A stretch of DNA of 64,000 nt from Riptortus pedestris (Eukaryota; Arthropoda; Insecta; Hemiptera; Alydidae), in NCBI GenBank assembly GCA_019009955.1, contig CM032231.1, forward strand, positions 43,261,001 through 43,325,000, read 5' to 3'. Position numbers and translations under genes: made by a program. The stretch's first letter is position 1; each line of letters starts with the position of its first letter. The notes under the pieces are model-generated. The model did not search any database, was not told the DNA's origin, and saw only the letters and a list, made by a program, of their open reading frames with translations. This document shows positions 32,371 through 43,571 of the stretch, in pieces.

Positions 32371-33712
32371 CAGGTTAATCATAAACACTTTTTTATGGCT
32401 CCTCACAGTTTATTTCTTAGAAACGCTTAGCGCTTTCGGGAACTAAATTCCCATCTTCAGAGCTACAAACAATAAAACGCCATAATTAAGGAACTATTTA
32501 TAACTTTATAAAATTTACAACAATAACACCTATATTTTAAAAAAGTCCGTCACGCAGGGGCTGCGTAAACTAAGCAGATTTCCCATGTCAAGTTTTACAA
32601 TAGAGAAATCTGCATACTGGTTACACAATACCACCGTGGTTAAATACAAACGGTAATGAGAAATCTTTCAGTTAATTAAAATAAATTCCCAACTGAAACG
32701 GCTTCTGAATTGTAATAATAATTTATACTTTAATTACTCAAATTTTAGTAGTCCAAGAACTAAAGAAGGGGGGGGGGCGGATGTACAAAACGTATTTGCA
32801 TAAATCTCACAAAGTAACAAAGGTTAGGAACGACAGGTAAGGTTAGAAGAAACCTCCCACCTGAGCCGACGGAAATGGCCGATCTAATCCGAACTATACC
32901 CGACCACAAACTTCATACAAATGCAAATATCTCGGTTAATATTCAAGATAGAGAATAAGTGTATATAACAATATTTATAGTAAATTTAATTTGCAATAAG
33001 ATTGGCTCTATACAATTTTACGATCTGATGCATAATTACGGAGATATTTTGAAAATCCACCCTCTAAACCCCCCTCATTCTGGTACGATTTCAGCCATTA
33101 ACGAACTTGATCTGTCTTTTTACATAAAACGGTCAAATATCGAGTTTCGTAACGATCAAAAAAAAAACTGCGACCGCTAGAGCAATAAATATATATATAT
33201 ATATATATAATTTTGAACGGACCTCATTTTCGTCATTTCCTGAGTAGGATCGATAGACATTTGAAGAAATTTTTCGTAACTCGCGTCATGAGTACGACCT
33301 CAATAGCTGATTTCCCTTAAGGGAAATCTGCTAACACAGTTATAATTAAAATATAATAAATTAATAATGTCTTATTTACTATTTAAAACATTAAAATAAC
33401 ATAAGCGAAAATGTTTAAAACACTATTTTAATGTTTTAAATAGTAAATAAGACATCATTAATTTATTATATTTTAATTATAACTTTGTTTTTAAATATAG
33501 GTGTTATTGTTGTAAATTTTATAATGTTATAGACTGTTTGATATATGACCAATTATGTATAAAAAAAAATGTAAAAACTTATTTTTAGACTCCTTAATTA
33601 TGGTGTTTTATTGTTTGTAGCTCTGAGGATGGGAATTTAGTTCCCGAAAGCGCTAAGCGTTTCTAAGAAATAAATTGTGAGGAGCCATAAAAAAGTGTTT
33701 GTGATTAACCTG
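32371..33712. mobile_element. Fold-back element with long inverted arms, interrupted by a HINE
   Basis: The left arm (32371-32542 plus 33335-33398) is the inverted complement of the right arm (33424-33712). Outer ends pair CAGGTTAATCATAAACAC with GTGTTTGTGATTAACCTG, and the inner 62 bp pair almost perfectly around a 25-nt loop. Left arm 236 bp; right arm 289 bp, with about 53 bp extra at 33540-33592. Each arm contains the pair GGGAA/TTCCC beside GAAAGCGCTAAGCG. No coding sequence; superfamily not identified. Confidence 0.85.
32543..33334 (-). mobile_element. HINE-like element inside the fold-back element
   Basis: Minus orientation, perfect palindrome (about 33309-33328) and perfect hairpin. 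The tail combines type-C text (ACCACCGTGGTTAAATAC) with type-A text (GAGCCGACGGAAATGGCCG). The core is at 33188-33209. The uninterrupted right arm of the host shows the target as an A-run (AAAAACAAAG in plus orientation). Confidence 0.93.
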
Positions 33713-34051
33713 ATGGATCACTCTCACCACCAGCTAAAATAAATATAAGTAAAAATAAAAACGTATTCACACGAATCTAACAGATTCTTATACTTGACTT
33801 TTTTAATATAACTTTCTTTTTTATTCGCCACACTTTCTCTTTTTCTTAGGAAACAACGGAACAGCCAAGCATATATTTACGTTTATATATATAAGGAGCG
33901 TGTGAGTAAGGCCGACAAGGAGCTGTAAGGGAAGACCAATCCATCAAAACTGTCAGCTGAGTTTATTGATTACACCAATGGTATAGTCCCAGCTGAATGT
34001 TGATGGGGTCCTGATGCGCTTCCTACAGAAGAAAACCGTGGCATGATTTGA

Positions 34052-35188
34052 TTCTAATTTTAAGAAGAAAAAGAGAAATGAAAAACATCTCCGACACTCC
34101 AAGAAGGCGTACATATTTTTCTAATTTTAAGAAGAAAAAGAGAAATAAAAAACAGCTCCCGTAATCCAAGAAAGGGTACATATTTTTCTAATTTTAAGAA
34201 GAAAAAGTCAAATAAAAAACAGCTCCCGTAATCCAAGAAAGGGTACATATTTTTCTAATTTTAAGAAGAAAAAGTGAAATAAAAAACAGATCCAACAATC
34301 CAAGAAAGAGTACATATTTTTCTAATTTTAAGAAGAAAAAGAGAAATAAAAAACAGATCCGACAATCCAAGAAAGAGTACATATTTTTCTAATTTTAAGA
34401 AGAAAAAGAGAAATAAAAAACAGATCCGACAATCCAAGAAAAAGTACATATTTTTCTAATTTTAAGAAGAAAAAGTGAAATAAAAACAGATCCAACAATC
34501 CAAGAAAGGGTACATATTTTTCTAATTTTAAGAAGAAAAGTCAAATAAAAAACAGCTCCCGTAATCCAAGAAAGGGTACATATTTTTCTAATTTTAAGAA
34601 GAAAAAGTGAATTAAAAAAGAGCTCCCGTAATCCAAGAAAGGGTACATATTTTTCTAATTTTTAGAAGAAAAAGTGAAATAAAAAACAGCTCCCGTAATC
34701 CAAGAAAGGGTACATATTTTTCTAATTTTAAGAAGAAAAAGTCAAATAAAAAACAGCTCCCGTAATCCAAGAAAGGGTACATATTTTTCTAATTTTAAGA
34801 AGAAAAAGTGAAATAAAAAACAGCTCCGGTAATCCAAGAAAGGGTACATATTTTTCTAATTTTAAGAAGAAAAGTCAAATAAAAAACAGCTCCCGTAATC
34901 CAAGAAAGGGTACATATTTTTCTAATTTTAAGAAGAAAAAGTGAAATAAAAAACAGCTCCCGCAATCCAAGAAAGGGTACATATTTTTCTAATTTTAAGA
35001 AGAAAAAGAGAAATAAAAAACAGATCCAACAATCCAAGTAAGGGTACATATTTTTCTAATTTTAAAAAGAAAAAGAGAAATAAAAAACAGATCCGACAAT
35101 CCAAGAAATCGTACATATTTTTCTAATTTTAAGAAGAAAAAGAGATTTAAAAAATATCTCCGGTACTCCAAGAAAGCCTACATATTGC
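34052..35188. repeat. Satellite-like tandem array, 67-bp unit, ~17 copies
   Basis: The unit starts TTCTAATTTTAAGAAGAAAA, includes a variable middle (CAGCTCCCGTAATCCAAG or CAGATCCGACAATCCAAG), and ends GGGTACATATTT. Most units are 67 bp, two are 66 bp. Because 67 is not a multiple of three, open minus-strand frames recur every third unit; they are a by-product of the array rather than genes. Variants GCTCCCGTAA and GATCCGACAA are grouped along the array. Confidence 0.97.
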
Positions 35189-36049
35189 ACTTAAATACTT
35201 CACAATATAAAAGGAAATAGTAGGCCAAGGGTTGTAAATGAGTTTAAAAAAAAAGAAAAACCTAATTCTCATTGTTGCAATGTATTGTATGAAAAATTGT
35301 AATTGAGATTAATTTTGTAGCTATTTCGTTATTGAGCAAGAACTCTGAATCTATAATAGGAATTCCAAATAGCATTCACTCCTCCAACAATAATATCAAT
35401 TAATTGAAAATGTATTAATAATTAATATAATATCAATCAATAGACACAAAGCGTCATATTTCATTTGCAGGTATATCCTCTAATTACTGTTAGAATAATA
35501 TAACCAATTACTCTCTTACATCGTTAGCAGACACTTTCTATTCGGAATCAACTGGAAATAAATGTATAACGTAAGAAAAGAGCAAGTTACAAGTCTAAGT
35601 ATGGCCACACGGATTTTTTTAGAATATCAAAGGGCCCTAAGGTAACGTGATAAAGTTGTTAACCTGTTAAGGTTTAATTTAAACCAAGCAGTTTCCATGT
35701 ACACGTGAAAAAGCTCAGAATTTAAAATTCAAAAATTTAATTGGTTTCTCTTTGTTATTCTCTGGAGCACAAACACAATTCTCGATCTTCAGTGCTCACT
35801 GACCATTTATTTTCAATATTACCACCCCACGAAATATTTTTCAATTTCTAGTATATGAATTTAACACTAATTGACAATCATAGCCGTAAATAACTCAAAT
35901 TTATGCTTTTAAATCATGATTTTGAAAACTTTTTATAAGTTTCCCTTCCGCTATATCTTCCTCTATATAGCTCCAAATAATGAATCATACACTGAAATAA
36001 TTAATTACATGAAGGTAACAAGTCTATAGCAGTTCTGTCTAATCAAGTG
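35189..36049. other. Unassigned AT-rich DNA
   Basis: No gene or recognised repeat. Confidence 0.5.
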
Positions 36050-36497
36050 TAGTAATGGGAAAATAGTGGTTTAGAGGAAGGGTAAATATCTCACCGAAAA
36101 AGGTCACATCAAAAATATTATTGATAAATTAACATCCTATAAATTAATGTTCTATATATTTTTAAAAAATCTATTTTTTTTCTGTTTTTAGCTTTCATCT
36201 ATTTTTTTTAGCCTTTTTTTTTAAATAATTTTCAATAAAATTAATATGTTACATTCATTTCCGATGAAGAATATTTCTATCTATCTGTTCAGCCAGACAG
36301 AGGTTGGCTAACCTGTTTTTTTACAATTCAGATGATGTTTAGGTTATTAAAATTGACTAAAAGATTTATCATTACCGTTTGAATTTCACTTAATATTCAC
36401 GGAGTTGTTAAGCGTTGCAAGTATGTAGATTTATCCTTTGCAGAACTTCACATGGGAAATCTGCTTAGTTCACGCAGCCCTTGCGTGACGGAATTAT
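36050..36497 (+). mobile_element. HINE-like 3' fragment, type-C tail
   Basis: It begins near GTGGTTTAGAGGAAGGG (the decayed G-run area), passes through type-C text (GAGGTTGGCTAACCTG, CACGGAGTTGTTAAGCG), and ends GGGAAATCTGCTTAGTTCAC, hairpin and GACGGAATT. The 5' half is missing. Confidence 0.72.
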
Positions 36498-37714
36498 GTA
36501 TCACTTGGAGTTCTGACAATCAAAAAAATGTAGTAAATTAAATGTGATACGGCCCAAAAAGTGTTTCATCCCAGCATGTAAGAAATCATCATTTACGCAC
36601 CCCTGCATTACAAAAAGTTTGGAGTTATTTCCCGAAATCCTTAAATTTGTACTAAAATCCTGGGAGAAATATTTTAAAATGTTTATTTAGAACAGTAGAG
36701 CATGTCAATAGTTCAACAAGGTTTCATGATTATTATTAATGGACCTAAATTTAGATATTGCAAAGCTGATAAAATGTTACATTATTGTGCCGTAGTTAGT
36801 CAATTTCTCATACTTTATTGAATTGAAATTTTAAGCAGTCTAAGCCCCGTTTAATCGAATATGATGGAATATATGAACTTCATATAAAGTGGAACAAATT
36901 ATTATAGGCGCTTTCTGAACTTTATATATCCGTATAGAAAATGTTGTACATAGATGATGAAATCCCCCATAAAACGTGGGAAATATAGTTGTCGTTTTCC
37001 TCCCCTGTGTTTTCCTCGTAGCAACCCTTGCTCTTCATTCAACCCTTACCGCCTCTCCCATCATCGTCAGTCTTCTCTGCTTCATTGGCTTTTTCGGGTG
37101 AGTTACTAACCTAAAATAGATTGTCTCAAGGAATATAACTATGATACAAGCTGCTCTCTTAATACACCTTTCCTAGTGATAACATACATTTTTGATAAAT
37201 GTTTAAAGTAGAATAAGACACCTTTATTCTTATCGTAATTGCGGTGCATAAACTTAAAATAACATATCAGGGTATATTCTAGTTTATTATTTAATAGAAA
37301 ATTATCATTTCCTTAAATTTCCGACTAGTCTGTGCATAGGGTTCTCTCAAAATTACCTGTAGAATATTGAACAATGTAGAATAATTAAATGAAAAATTAG
37401 TGAAACATTTATAAGATATAAATATTATTAAATGAATCAGCTATAAAAAAAATAAGAATTTCTGCGGTATAAAATATTTTAAAAAAATAATGATAACACA
37501 GTGGATGTTCTTAATCTAAAAGTCATAAGACCTAATTTGAAAAATAATAATACATGTTGTGTTAATTTGACTATATGCGATAATGTGGAGAAAATATGTT
37601 AGTGATATTAATAAATGTTTATTCAAAGAAGTGGATGCAAAAAAAATGAGGAGTAAAATAAATTTACATTTAAAAAAAAATTATCTATCATATTCGAATA
37701 GAATTTTTTTTTCT
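36498..37714. other. Unassigned AT-rich DNA
   Basis: Positions 36725-36955 share diverged text with 31110-31300 (for example TAGATATTGCAAAGCTGATAA, here in parts, and GTGGAACAAATTATTATAGG), indicating a further low-copy repeat lying beside HINE copies. No gene recognised. Confidence 0.5.
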
Positions 37715-38400
37715 CTTAATTTCCCCTACATAGTAACCCTATGTGGAGGGATTTTATTTTCTGCACATCCCATGCATATTTGCATTATATGCGCATTTTG
37801 TCAAAATGTTAACATTTTTTTTATATAATTATATATATATATATACATATTAAAATGTAAATAAGATTATAAAAATTAAACTTGATAAAATAAACAAAAA
37901 ACATTAAATAGTACAATTAAATAAGCAATAAAATTACATAATATTAATTTTATATTATCTTTTCCTCTCTCAGCTTAAGGATAGTGTAGGCTATTTCTTT
38001 TAATAAATTTATGTGTTTTGAAAATAATATATCGGGATTGATAGGCCATCCGGAAATATGAGTCTTTAACTGTCTTGAATCAGTCTGAATTCATAAATCA
38101 GGTGGGTGAATCTCTGTTCAGTATAACTATCGCATTTACAAGTATTTGAGTCAGTAAGTTTGAATCTGTATAAGTAAGAGTTTGTATTTCCGTGTCCAGT
38201 TACTATTTGTGTGAAATAAAATGTATATTGGGATAGTGGTATATTGGTTTTTAAAACAGGGATATATAATTTTAGATGTAATCCTTTATCTGTTTGATTC
38301 CATCTCTGTTGCCACAAATTAATACTTCTTTCTCTCAGTAAAGAGTTTAACAAAGTTGGAGTAATTTTATTATAAATTATCTCTTCATAGAATGAGGTTT
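37715..38400 (-). pseudogene. R1-like LINE, 3' end: C-terminal coding remnant and UTR
   Basis: The minus-strand frame 38066-38353 reads ERSINLWQQRWNQTDKGLHL, then FTQIVTGHGNTNSYLYRFKL, then CKCDSYTEQRFTHLIYEF. This is the C-terminal domain of R1/I-group LINE ORF2 (W-x3-W, TGHG, CxC...H). The second Cys of the terminal motif is not preserved. Downstream text to 37715 is the 3' UTR, shared with 6003-6208. The element matches 7504-8000 closely but lacks everything upstream of the C-terminal domain, so it is 5'-truncated. Confidence 0.82.
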
Positions 38401-39486
38401 TATTTGTGCAAAGAATGATTTGATTTTATATATCTCTCTTTTGTATAACCAAAACAGGAGTAAATGGAATATGAGACTGAACAAAACAAAAAATAGGGAT
38501 GGTAGTTAATGTAACAAATCAATAAAACATTTTGTTTTGTTTTGAAAAAAAGTTATATTGAGAGATAAAGGAACGAGTGAATTCCAATAAAAGTTTAAAA
38601 TAGTAAACTAAAAAAGTTTAGGATTAATAAAAAGTGGATTTTGCAACAAATTAAATTTTAGTACTGCAGTAATTTAAACTCTACTGAAAGTGGAAGTTCA
38701 TATTAATTCGAAAATATAGGTTAGTTTCATGTATAGTGATAGTTTCGTTATTAAAGAGATACTATCATACACGAATGAGCATAATAGACAATAATACAGT
38801 AGAACTGAACCTTAGCCATATTAGAGTATAAAGATACCATTATTAGTATATAAATATTTATAGATATGTCGTGGCAATTAATCATTGTTATCATTTCGTT
38901 GTTGTTATTAAATAACTAAAAAAAGTATATTGAAGCTAGACGCTTCACTATTTTAGTGAAGACGAAAATAATTTTTACGAGGTATATGCTAAAAGGTTAT
39001 ATCATTATTATTAATAGTAATGCTTTTAATGAAAATGTTGGAGTAGGTTCTTTTTTTTGTTGTTGTCCTTTTAATATAAATGTCTTCCCAAACATCGATA
39101 AGTCGATGGGTAAATAATCCATTAGAACTAGGGGGGTGGGAGTTAGGGCGAGGCCTCTCTACCCCTAACTCATAAGTTTTAATTACTCAATGCTCTTTCG
39201 AGTTCCACGCAATTCTCCATACGCTTTCTACAACTAAACATCGTATATTTTTATTTTGTATTATCAGCAATGACTATTAATTCATTCATCACTTAGGTTG
39301 GCAGTTGAGGGGTTGTAAGTCATTAGATGCAGATATAAATAAAAAAGTAATAATTAACCTTAGTAAATATCATCCCAAATTTCGTTCATTTTGGGGGGGG
39401 GGCTTTCTAAATGCTCACCTCGCCATCAGTGCTCTTTTAGATCACCGATAGTACCCCGCTAAACTAAATGCCCTATTATTTTTTAT
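38401..39486. other. Unassigned AT-rich DNA
   Basis: No gene or recognised repeat; a G-run at 39392-39400. Confidence 0.5.
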
Positions 39487-39708
39487 TTATTTATATTAAC
39501 GTCCACTTATTGCAACTCAGGCTAATTAGGACGGGGTATCTACAGGTTACCACCCTTTTCTAGCCAGGGTGGGACTAAAGATTTTATTTAATGAATTCCG
39601 TCACTAAATAAAATCCTGCTGCCCAGGCGGGAATCGATCTCACCACTCTAGGTTTACCATGTGAGATAAAGGCCAGTGCTTTAACTCACATGGCTAACCT
39701 GTGCCTGA
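39487..39708 (-). mobile_element. tRNA-derived SINE, near complete
   Basis: Minus orientation: head GTTAGCCATGTGAGTTAAAG, B-box complement GGCGGGAATCGATCTC, body AGCCAGGGTGGGACTAAAG and tail GACGTTAATATAAATAAAT. It is about 220 bp, the usual full length here. Confidence 0.92.
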
Positions 39709-40263
39709 GTGCCCTATTAGTGAAGGTTAAAAGTTATGGGTCTTTCTAAGTACGCCAGTTACTTTTGATGATCATCAGTGGTTTATTTTAATACTATGTT
39801 ATTATCATTGTTTAACATATGTTGTTTATTTAAGAAAAAAAATTCCACTTGTAAATAACCTTTATTTACAAAAATAAACAAACATTTAAGCTCCTATAGA
39901 AGAGTAAATAGCAAAATTTCATTTGAGTGGCCAATAATTTTTAATAGATTTTAGTATACATTCAAGAAATTCTTGCTCTTCATAACGTCTTCTCCAAACA
40001 AATTTACACAAATAAGAGTCCAGGTGACTTCTTCTAGTTCCACATTCTTATTGACTCTCTGGGTATGGGCTTCTATAATTGGGTTACAATGTTTTCTATG
40101 ATTAAGAGGGTAGTGCTTGCTTGTATCGCATTCTTCGAAGCTTCTTTAGTCCATTGTATGACTTCCATAAGTCAGAAAAATATATTTCTTCCGATTTAAG
40201 GACACCACTGAGCTGTATGAAATTCATGATTACGAAATATAATTTTCAAATAATCTTAATTAC

Positions 40264-40480
40264 TTAGCCATGTAAGTTAAAGCGTTGCCTTTAATTTCAC
40301 ATGGTAAACCTAGAGTGGCGTGTTCGATTCTTTCCTGGGCAAGAAATGAAAAAGGAAATTATTTACTGACTAAATTCATTAAATAACATCCTAAGGCCCC
40401 CCCCCCGGGCTAGAAAAAGGGTGGTAACCTGTAGATAACCCGTTCCGATTAGCCTGAGTTGCAAAAAGTGAACGTTAACA
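40264..40480 (+). mobile_element. tRNA-derived SINE, near complete; reference copy
   Basis: Head TTAGCCATGTAAGTTAAAGC carries an A-box-like TAGCCATGTAAG, and GTGTTCGATTC at about 40319 is the B-box; both are RNA polymerase III internal promoter elements inherited from a tRNA. The body has GACTAAATTCATTAAATAAC, CTAGAAAAAGGGTGGTAACC, GTAGATAACCCGTTCCGATT and the tail GCAAAAAGTGAACGTTAAC. A C-run (40396-40408) interrupts the body. Mobilisation would depend on an unlinked LINE. Confidence 0.93.
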
Positions 40481-40702
40481 TTATTATTTATTAACGTCCA
40501 CTTTTTGCAGCTTAGGCTAATCGGGACGGGTTATCTACGGGTTACCACCCTTTTCTAGCCAGGGTGGGATTTTAGGACGTTATTTAAAGAATTTCGTCAC
40601 TAAATAATTTCCTTTGCCCAGGCGGGAATCGAACTCGCCACTCTAGGTTTACCATGTGAGATAAAGCTCAACGCTTTAACTCGCATGGCTAACCTGAGCC
40701 CC
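40481..40702 (-). mobile_element. tRNA-derived SINE, near complete, tail-to-tail with previous
   Basis: Minus orientation; B-box complement GCGGGAATCGAACTCG at about 40623-40638, body and tail as in the reference. It shares its ATTATTATTTATTAA tail zone with the plus-strand SINE ending at 40480. Confidence 0.93.
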
Positions 40703-40704
40703 GT

Positions 40705-41734
40705 TAATAAATAATAATTATTACTTAACTCCTAGGAGGTAATATATAGATCATATGGAAGAATAATAACTGTTATCGCAACAAGTGATCATATTACTAG
40801 TAATCATATTACTAGTAAAATTAATTGGTTTACTTAAAGTAGAAAGACTCAAAGTTATTATACTCCTACTACTAGGACTTGATTAATTTTTAAAATATCG
40901 GCAGACGGTTGCATAGAAAAAATAATTTTTTTCACTGCCATCAACAAATTTATTCCTAAATTCTACATGCTTCCCTTCGCTGTAATAAATACTCTTCAGG
41001 AGTTTACATCATCTTACCTAGCATTACCAACTTCCACTCCATATAAAGATTGGAAGTTTCGTTTATGTAGAAGACCTTTTGAAACGCTATCGTGAAGAAG
41101 AAAATGTATCACAGAGCATATACCGACATAGGGAAACTTCCAGCCATCATGGTATGCGACCATGCTATCCAGTATCTTCTGTAAAGTACGAATCAAGTAC
41201 AGAAACTTTAAGATTGCGGAAGAGATGACCAAATTTTAGATTTATTTGTTTGATTCTTCTTTTAAGAGTCTAATTCAAAATCAATAAAATAAACCATTAA
41301 ACTCCCAAACGCCTTATACAAGTAATAATAACTTCTAATTTTCAGTCGGTTATTAAATTTTTTTTTTTTTTTTTGACTCATCTATCAGCTAATCGGGTCC
41401 TACTCTGGATTCCTATCCAGTTAGTTTGATTCCTACATATCCCGTACGATATAGTACATTACATGTATTTCTAGATTAATAACAAATTTGAAACAATATA
41501 TACAATTTTTATTTTTTTTTAAAAAAAGATATGTATAAATAATCATTAAAACTTAACTCTAATATATAAATAACAACATTATCAAACAAAACATTAAATG
41601 ATGAAAAGTAAAAATAGAATATTTAATAATGGTATGTTATCAATTTACCAATAATAGTTATTCCAATGGTTTATTTTCTGGTATAACACTTCTGTAAATT
41701 TCCTCAGTGCTTTAATGCACTTACATATTTATAA
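40705..41734. other. Unassigned AT-rich DNA
   Basis: A 72-codon minus-strand frame at 41014-41232 covers a slightly GC-richer stretch but shows no recognised family. T-run at 41359-41374. Confidence 0.5.
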
Positions 41735-41857
41735 TTCATTAACGTCTCCTTAAACTATTAAGGCAAATTATCAACGGTTATCTATAGGTTACCACCCTTT
41801 TTAGCTAGGGTGGGACTAAGGATTTTATTTAATGATTTCGTCACTCCGGATCTCAAG
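41735..41857 (-). mobile_element. tRNA-derived SINE, 3' half
   Basis: Tail GACGTTAATGAATTATAAAT and body text (CCCTAGCTAAAAAGGGTGG on the minus strand) to AATGATTTCGTCACT. The tRNA-like head is missing at this point; a head fragment in the same orientation lies at 42021-42095, so the two may be one SINE split by about 160 bp. Confidence 0.75.
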
Positions 41858-42020
41858 AGAAAATAAACATATATTATAATATATCAAATTTTTAAAAAAT
41901 AATAAAAATGGAGTAAGTACATAGGATGGATGAAAAATTATAGTTTTTTTCTTTCTTAATTTCATTTAATATTCCTATTGGTCAAAGAAAGAGAATTGGG
42001 AGTATGGAGGATATGTATTG

Positions 42021-42095
42021 AGTTCGTCAATGAAGAAAATTCCTAATCCCTATGAAGGAATCAACCCCACGACTCTAGGTTTAACTATTTGCAAA
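42021..42095 (-). mobile_element. tRNA-derived SINE, head fragment
   Basis: GAGTTCGTCAATGAAG, then a decayed B-box complement GAAGGAATCAACCCCACGAC and CTCTAGGTTTAACTATTTGC. Same orientation as the 3' half at 41735-41857. Confidence 0.6.
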
Positions 42096-42811
42096 ATATA
42101 AATTATTTTTTTTTTGTAAAGAACATGTAGAAAATAGTAATTATTTAAAATCTCTCTACTAACTAAGGAATTTAATTTAAATGATGATTTAAAAAAAAAA
42201 AATTTAAGGGTTGCGAAGGGATAAAATAATTTAGGTATTTGACTACAGAGTAAAAGTCAATTTTTTGGAAAACGTGTATTAAAATAATTCAGGAAGCAAA
42301 TCTCGGTCGGTTTTTTCCCCCAAAAGAGATAAAAATTTGTATAGCTATTAAGTGTATTTTTTTTTATTTTTTTTTAAATGTATTGACGTGAGAATGTCGG
42401 ACACACAAAGCCTTACTGTCCAGTGCCCCACCCGCCATCTCCCAATCAATATCTCGTCCCCCACTCAACGAGCCCCGTTTTTCCCGGTTCGGCACCCACA
42501 GTCATCCCCTCCGCCTCTCTCTCCCCCACCACCTCCACGGCTAGCCCTGTCCTCGCATGTTCTACACATCGTAACTCTTCTCCTTCCTCCCAGCGCCAAC
42601 CCTATATCGAATCTTCATTTTATGGGCTTTATGAATACTCATTGAAATTTACTACGGCAAACATATATAAACCTCGACGCCTCACTGTGTATGATTTAAT
42701 TGAAACACTTCTCAAACGTCTCTTTTGAAGGGAGACAGTATATGAATGGCTGAAAGGCTGAGATAAATAGATTTTCCTTTACGTAAGGGCCGATTGTTGT
42801 TTAAATTTAAA
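42096..42811. other. Unassigned DNA with a C-rich stretch
   Basis: Positions 42420-42600 are strongly C-rich on the plus strand. Two overlapping frames (42352-42645 and 42423-42728) are Pro/Ser-rich there; the second ends with a non-repetitive YKPRRLTVYDLIETLLKRLF. I recognise no family, and compositional bias alone could keep the frames open. Confidence 0.4.
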
Positions 42812-43020
42812 TTATTTATTAACGTCCACTTTTTGCATCTAAGGTTAATTGGGTCGTGCTATCTACAGGCTTTTCTAGCCTGGTTGGGGTTTAGGATGTT
42901 ATTTAATGAATTCCGTCACTAAATAATTTCCTTTGCCCGGGCAAGAATCGAACTCGCCACTCAAGGCTTACTATGTGAGATTAAAGATAACGATTTAACT
43001 CACATGGCTAACCTGAGCCC
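42812..43020 (-). mobile_element. tRNA-derived SINE with a small deletion
   Basis: Minus orientation, head GTTAGCCATGTGAGTTAAAT, B-box complement GGGCAAGAATCGAACTCGCC, tail GACGTTAATAAATAATTT. About 14 bp of the body around GGTTACCACCC is missing. Confidence 0.9.
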
Positions 43021-43220
43021 CTTTTTGACACGAAGGCTAATTGGAACGGGTTATCTATAGGTTTCCACCTTTTTCTAGCCAGGGAGGAACTCAGGATTTT
43101 CTTTAATGAATTCCGTCACTAAATAAATCCCTTTGTCCAGGCGGGAATCGAACTCCCCACTCTAGGTTTAACATGTGAGATTAAAGGCAACGCTTTAACT
43201 CACATGGCTAACCCGAGCCC
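43021..43220 (-). mobile_element. tRNA-derived SINE, 3' tip missing
   Basis: Same orientation as, and directly abutting, the previous SINE (head-to-tail). Head GTTAGCCATGTGAGTTAAAG and B-box complement GGCGGGAATCGAACTCC; the copy stops at CTTTTTGACACGAAGG without its AAT tail. Confidence 0.88.
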
Positions 43221-43407
43221 TGTGATATTTTTGTTTAAAAATATATATTATCCATTAGCTATACCCTCCATACATTATAAAAAAGTTATCTAAATAAATA
43301 GTAGTGCATACACTGGTTTAAACAAATCCGCTTACCTTCTTAACGAAATTATAATTAAAATAAATCTCATGAGAGCACCATATGACTTCTTTGTTCTAAT
43401 ATTACAT

Positions 43408-43571
43408 CCTAGAGTTCGATTCCCGCCTGGGCAAGGGAATTTATTTAGTGACGAAATTCATTGAATAAAATCCTAAGTCCCCCCCTGGCTAGAAAAGGAC
43501 GGTAACCTGTAGATAACCCGTCCCAATTAGCCTGAGTTGCAAAAAGTGGACGTCAATAAATAATAATAATA
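43408..43571 (+). mobile_element. tRNA-derived SINE, 5'-truncated
   Basis: Starts at CCTAGAGTTCGATTCCCGCC (B-box), then body and tail GCAAAAAGTGGACGTCAATA followed by AATAATAATAT. Confidence 0.9.

Noticed and set aside
33616..33660. Hammerhead-ribozyme-like text in the fold-back arms: CTGAGGA, a GGGAA/TTCCC stem, then GAAA
   Set aside because: The CUGANGA-stem-GAAA order is suggestive, but an extra base sits before stem II, and no downstream complement to the helix-I sequence (TTTGTAGCT) is present, so a complete ribozyme cannot be drawn.
34060..35116. Series of similar 62-84-codon minus-strand frames
   Set aside because: They follow from the 67-bp tandem array, whose period shifts frame each unit; they recur every third unit without selection for coding.
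42423..42728. Pro/Ser-rich 101-codon frame
   Set aside because: C-rich composition alone can keep it open, two frames are open at once, and no family is recognised; kept only as a remark.
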